In this document: positions 6,046-9,009 of the stretch, one piece after another | Layout of the letters: each line of letters begins with the position of its first letter | Position numbering within the stretch: position 1 is the first letter of the stretch | Source: Desulfobacterales bacterium | Lineage (GTDB): Bacteria > Desulfobacterota > Desulfobacteria > Desulfobacterales > UBA11574 | Reading direction: 5' to 3' | DNA length: 9,009 bases | NCBI GenBank assembly: GCA_012974475.1 | Contig: JAAXQD010000141.1 | Span: forward strand, 1 to 9,009 | Notes under the pieces: generated by a model | Seen by the model: the letters and a program-made list of their open reading frames with translations, nothing else | Databases searched by the model: none | What the model was told of the DNA's origin: nothing | Position numbers and translations under genes: made by a program

Positions 6046-7602
6046 ATGGCAATCCCACATGAAAAACTGGCCGAATCCCTTGAGGTCCTGCGAGCACTAC
6101 AAGAGTGTGGTGTCGTCGCCGTGCGTTCAGGTGATCTGACCCGGACGCATCGTGAACGCCTGGTCAAAAACGGCTTCTTGCAAGGGGTCATGAAGGGCTG
6201 GTATATTTCTGTCCATCCGGACGAGGTCACGGGTGAGAGCACGGCGTGGTACGCATCGTTCTGGGGCTTCTGTGCAGTCTATTTGAAGGAGCGTTTTGGG
6301 ACGAATTGGAGCCTCTCTCCTGAGCAGTCACTATTGCTGCATGTCGGGAACATGACGGTTCCACGCCAATTGCCTGTACGCTCACCGAAGGCCCGAAACA
6401 AGATCACAACGCTGCCGCATGACACGTCGTTATTCGATACGCGTGCGGCCCTGCCCGAGGCTGGACAAGTTGCAGAGAAGGACGGCCTGCGCCTGTTCTC
6501 TGTACTTGCTGCCCTGGTGAGCTGCGGATCCGGATTCTTTTTACAGAATGCGACGGACGCTCGCGCAGCTCTGGCCATGGTGCGCGATGCATCTGATGTG
6601 CTTGCATTGCTCCTTGAAGGCGGGCGAACCACGGTTGCCGGACGTCTTGCAGGTGCGTTCCGAAATATCGGACGTGACCGTATTGCCGACGATATTGTCA
6701 AAACAATGCAAGCCGCAGACTACGACATTCGTGAAAAAGATCCATTTGAGGAAACCGTCAATCTGATATTGCCGGCACGCGAACAGTCGCCGTACGTGAA
6801 CCGTATTCGCCTAATGTGGCAACAGATGCGAGAACCAATCCTCAAACAATTTCCGGCCGCTCCTGGCCGGTCTTCCGACATCGCTGCCTATCTCAAGGCA
6901 GTCGATGACATTTACGTTACGGACGCTTATCACTCGTTGTCCATTGAAGGCTACCGGGTCAGCCCTGAGCTGATCGAATGGGTCCGCAGTGGCGAGTGGA
7001 ATCCGGATGAAAACAAGGATGACCGCGAACACCGTAATGCCTTAACTGCACGCGGGTACTGGCAGGCCTATCAGGCGGTCCGGAAAAGCATACGAAAGGT
7101 ACTGGCGGGTGAAAATCCCGGAGCAGTTAGCGATGATGATCACGGTGACTGGTACCGTGAGATGTTTGGACCGAGCGTAACAGCAGGCCTTTTGCGGACG
7201 GCGGACCTCGCCGGCTACCGCAACGACCAGGTATATATCCGCCGCTCAATGCATGTGCCACCACGTTATGAAGCGGTGCGAGACTGCATGCCGGCATTCT
7301 TTGATTTGATGAGAGAAGAGCCGGAACCATCGGTGCGTGTTGTTCTGGGGCACTTCATGTTCGTATATATCCATCCGTACATGGATGGCAATGGCCGTAT
7401 TGGAAGATTTTTAATGAACGTGATGCTCGCTGCGGGCGGATATCCCTGGACCGTTATTCCACTTGAAAAACGAGACGATTATATGGATGCGTTGGAAAGC
7501 GGGAGTGTGGAGCAGGATATTGCGCCGCTTGCAACTTTTATAGGGCGCCTTGTTTCTGAAAGTTTGGATATATTCGGGCTTTTGACCACCAGAAAATACT
7601 GA
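6046..7602 (+). CDS. Fic-family AMP-transferase with AbiEi-like N-terminal domain
   Basis: A 518-residue two-part protein. Residues 1-50 (LAESLEVLRALQECGVVAV, then LVKNGFLQGVMKGWYIS) read like the winged helix of AbiEi-type antitoxins: helix, helix, then 'G.L....+G.Y'. About 60-235 continues in the style of the AbiEi C-terminal half, with GGRTTVAGRLAGAFRNIGRD. From about 280 it is a Fic module. The active loop HPYMDGNGRIGR at 443-454 has His443 and all ATP-binding residues of HPFx(D/E)GNGRxxR, so it should transfer AMP from ATP to a hydroxyl side chain of a target protein. SLSIEG at 297-302 fits the inhibitory (S/T)xxxE(G/N) motif (Ser297, Glu301, Gly302) placed before the Fic core, as in class II, self-inhibited Fic proteins. 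AAGGA at 6032-6036 supports this ATG. No partner gene adjoins, so toxin and restraint may be in one chain. Fic call is firm; the AbiEi likeness is by eye. Confidence 0.92.
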   Translation: MAIPHEKLAESLEVLRALQECGVVAVRSGDLTRTHRERLVKNGFLQGVMKGWYISVHPDEVTGESTAWYASFWGFCAVYLKERFGTNWSLSPEQSLLLHVGNMTVPRQLPVRSPKARNKITTLPHDTSLFDTRAALPEAGQVAEKDGLRLFSVLAALVSCGSGFFLQNATDARAALAMVRDASDVLALLLEGGRTTVAGRLAGAFRNIGRDRIADDIVKTMQAADYDIREKDPFEETVNLILPAREQSPYVNRIRLMWQQMREPILKQFPAAPGRSSDIAAYLKAVDDIYVTDAYHSLSIEGYRVSPELIEWVRSGEWNPDENKDDREHRNALTARGYWQAYQAVRKSIRKVLAGENPGAVSDDDHGDWYREMFGPSVTAGLLRTADLAGYRNDQVYIRRSMHVPPRYEAVRDCMPAFFDLMREEPEPSVRVVLGHFMFVYIHPYMDGNGRIGRFLMNVMLAAGGYPWTVIPLEKRDDYMDALESGSVEQDIAPLATFIGRLVSESLDIFGLLTTRKY

Positions 7603-7976
7603 TCATCAATAACTTAGCGGAAGAACCCCAGAAGATGGATGCCGTTCATCTAAACGCTTGCGGTGTAAAAGGCGATGTTATCATTTTAATAAACAATGAA
7701 GTTGGTGAATGGGGGTCGGGCCAGGCTAAGTGTCTGAAAATCCCTAAAAAGAGCTCTAAAAGTAACCGTTTTTTTGTCTTGAACATACAATTCTGGGTGC
7801 AAATAAACAGGTCTAAGGATTATTTAAAGAGATTATATTTTGCTTAAAAGGTCCTTTTTGGGGTCAAAAAGCGTCGTTTAAGACGATTTTAGGGACTGTT
7901 TTATTCTTCATTTGCTGTTATTATAGTTGGTTACTGTGGCCCGGCCCCAGATGGAGACCCTTTACACAGATGTTTC
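7603..7976. other. convergent intergenic region, no supported gene
   Basis: This 374-bp gap lies between the 3' ends of the Fic gene and the minus-strand pgk gene. A 70-codon open frame (7635-7847) has no good ribosome binding site and an unrecognisable product, so I do not call it. The only structure seen is the group of small hairpins at 7854-7890. Confidence 0.6.
7854..7890. terminator. possible bidirectional terminator between fic and pgk
   Basis: CTTTTTG (7854-7860) and CAAAAAG (7865-7871) form a 7-bp stem with loop GGGT. Next to it CGTC (7872-7875) and GACG (7882-7885) pair around GTTTAA and run into ATTTT on the plus strand. On the minus strand the same small stem runs into CTTTTTG, about 105 bp after the pgk stop. 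The stems are short, so this is tentative. Confidence 0.3.
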
Positions 7977-9009
7977 TCAGCCTCGGGCCAGGTTGACTGC
8001 GTTTTCCATCAGTGCCTTGACCGGTTCGAGACCGTAAGGCGATCCTTCTTCGATGGCTTTGAGTACGGTCCCTCCTCCGGTGAAAAAATAATACTTAGCG
8101 TCATCCATGGCGGCCAGATACAGGCCGGGACTGAGGTTCTTGAACTCCTGGAGGGTGTCACCTCCGCCGTAGAGCTTTTGGGCTTGCCAGTTCCGGTCGA
8201 TGGTTTGATCCAATTCCTTGGAACCCTCATAAAAGTGCGGGGTAAACCCCATGACCGCATTAACTAAAATGGTCTTGGCCGAGCTGATAACGTTAGCTAC
8301 TCCGGGAGCATCGAAAGATTCCGGGGCCACGTCGAGCAGGTATCGGTACGCCTCCCCCGGCTTAAAGTTTCTGATGTCGAGCGTCCGGAACTTACCTTCC
8401 ACACGCCCCTCAAGGGTATCTGACTCGACCACGAAGGGGAGCTCCACTATTTTTTTGTTCTGCCGGTCCTGCCGGACCAGTTCCTTGGCTGCCTGGATGT
8501 CATCCTCGCCGACCCCGGCCACCCGAACATCATACTTGGCGCACAAAAAGGTATTATAGATAACTCCGCCCAGCAAAAGGTGGTCAACCTTTTTGTAGAT
8601 CTCGTTGAGCGGACCGATTTTGGTGTCGTATTTGGCTCCGGCGACCACGGCAACGAAGGGGCGCTCCGGCTCCAAAACTTGCTTAAGAAATATGAGTTCC
8701 TTCTGCATAAGAAAGCCGGCGTAACTTGGCAAATACCGGGCGACGTCATAGGTAGAGGCATTGGGCTGCCAGGAACCGAATGCGTCATTTACAAAGACGT
8801 CCGCCAGACCGGCCAGTTGCAGCGTAAAGCGTTCTCTGGTTTCGCCGGTAGCCTCCTCGCCTTCGAACCAGCGCGTATTGGGCAGATAAATTCCGCCGAT
8901 CCGGTGGGTGCGTAGGTCCCGGATATGCCAGTTGATGGAGGTATCTACCTGCCTGATACCGACGTCGGGATCAACTGGAAACCGAGGCACCGAGAATTTA
9001 GTGTGAAGT
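7977..9009 (-). CDS. pgk: phosphoglycerate kinase, divergent, 5' end beyond window
   Basis: Glycolytic and gluconeogenic enzyme of the cytosol that moves phosphate between 1,3-bisphosphoglycerate and ADP. The frame is open to the right edge, with 343 codons visible, so roughly the first 60-80 residues (with the first substrate-binding Asp, Asn and Arg) are missing; the GTG at 8990 is an internal Val, not a start. Motifs seen in order: NTRWFEGEEA (the NLRF-type Arg loop), VFVNDAFG, YLPSYAGFLMQKEL, GAKYDTKI for the GGAKV.DKI nucleotide lysines, LLGGVIYNTFL, VMGFTPHFYEGS, GGGDTLQEF and TGGGTVLKAIE. The normally invariant HRAHAS that follows NDAFG is replaced by SWQPNAS, losing a His and a substrate-contacting Arg. 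The neighbour on the left is the convergent Fic gene, so no operon partner is visible downstream. Family membership is firm; whether it is the main Pgk or a paralogue with altered activity is open. Confidence 0.9.
   Translation of the reverse strand, partial: LHTKFSVPRFPVDPDVGIRQVDTSINWHIRDLRTHRIGGIYLPNTRWFEGEEATGETRERFTLQLAGLADVFVNDAFGSWQPNASTYDVARYLPSYAGFLMQKELIFLKQVLEPERPFVAVVAGAKYDTKIGPLNEIYKKVDHLLLGGVIYNTFLCAKYDVRVAGVGEDDIQAAKELVRQDRQNKKIVELPFVVESDTLEGRVEGKFRTLDIRNFKPGEAYRYLLDVAPESFDAPGVANVISSAKTILVNAVMGFTPHFYEGSKELDQTIDRNWQAQKLYGGGDTLQEFKNLSPGLYLAAMDDAKYYFFTGGGTVLKAIEEGSPYGLEPVKALMENAVNLARG

Noticed and set aside
5832..6242. 136-codon open frame on the minus strand across the 24-bp repeats
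   Set aside because: It overlaps the start of the Fic gene, shows only periodic Leu-Ala-Tyr from the DNA repeats, and has no recognisable domain.
7635..7847. 70-codon open frame after the Fic gene
   Set aside because: No clear ribosome binding site and no recognisable product; the composition is that of the surrounding gap.
8988..8990. GTG at 8990 as the pgk start
   Set aside because: The frame stays open beyond it to the window edge and the protein would lack the N-terminal substrate-binding part of the family.

Overview
The window looks like chromosomal DNA of a Gram-negative, mesophilic bacterium of middling GC content. Protein style (a divergent phosphoglycerate kinase, a DUF4143-type ATPase, SEC-C proteins) suggests a deltaproteobacterial / Desulfobacterota sulfate-reducer type genome. 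That assignment is an impression only; no rRNA or other marker is present.

Layout. (1) 1-1522, minus strand: a two-gene unit of a TetR/AcrR-type repressor (903-1487) followed 9 bp later by an alpha/beta hydrolase that runs off the left edge. A TTGACA/TATTTT promoter drives it, and a near-palindromic operator sits in the promoter spacer. A second, closely matching site (17 of 19 bases) lies inside the start of the hydrolase gene. (2) 1523-3192: an accessory DUF4143-type AAA ATPase with a consensus promoter only 7 bp before its ATG, so the mRNA is probably leaderless. The last 37 bp of its coding end are duplicated upstream of the gene, probably a remnant of an earlier copy. (3) 3420-5502: a 673-residue protein with an N-terminal SEC-C zinc motif, a DUF6398-like C-terminal domain and a terminal QLKLF peptide like a sliding-clamp-binding motif. 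It has its own promoter and a strong ribosome binding site. (4) 5503-6045: a non-coding stretch with a cluster of TTTAACC motifs and then five 24-bp tandem repeats ending at the ribosome binding site of the next gene. (5) 6046-7602: a Fic AMP-transferase with an intact active site and an inhibitory SxxxEG motif, joined to an N-terminal domain that looks like an AbiEi-type antitoxin/winged-helix regulator. (6) 7603-7976: the convergent gap. (7) 7977-9009, minus strand: a divergent phosphoglycerate kinase cut by the right edge.

How it fits together. The two outer minus-strand units look like ordinary chromosomal genes. Between them lie three plus-strand accessory genes, each apparently with its own control region, of kinds often met in toxin-antitoxin, defence or mobile islands. 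I see no transposase, integrase or tRNA at the boundaries, so transfer is inferred from content only. The best candidates for something new are the AbiEi-like/Fic fusion with its phased 24-bp repeats, and the SEC-C protein with a possible clamp-binding tail.
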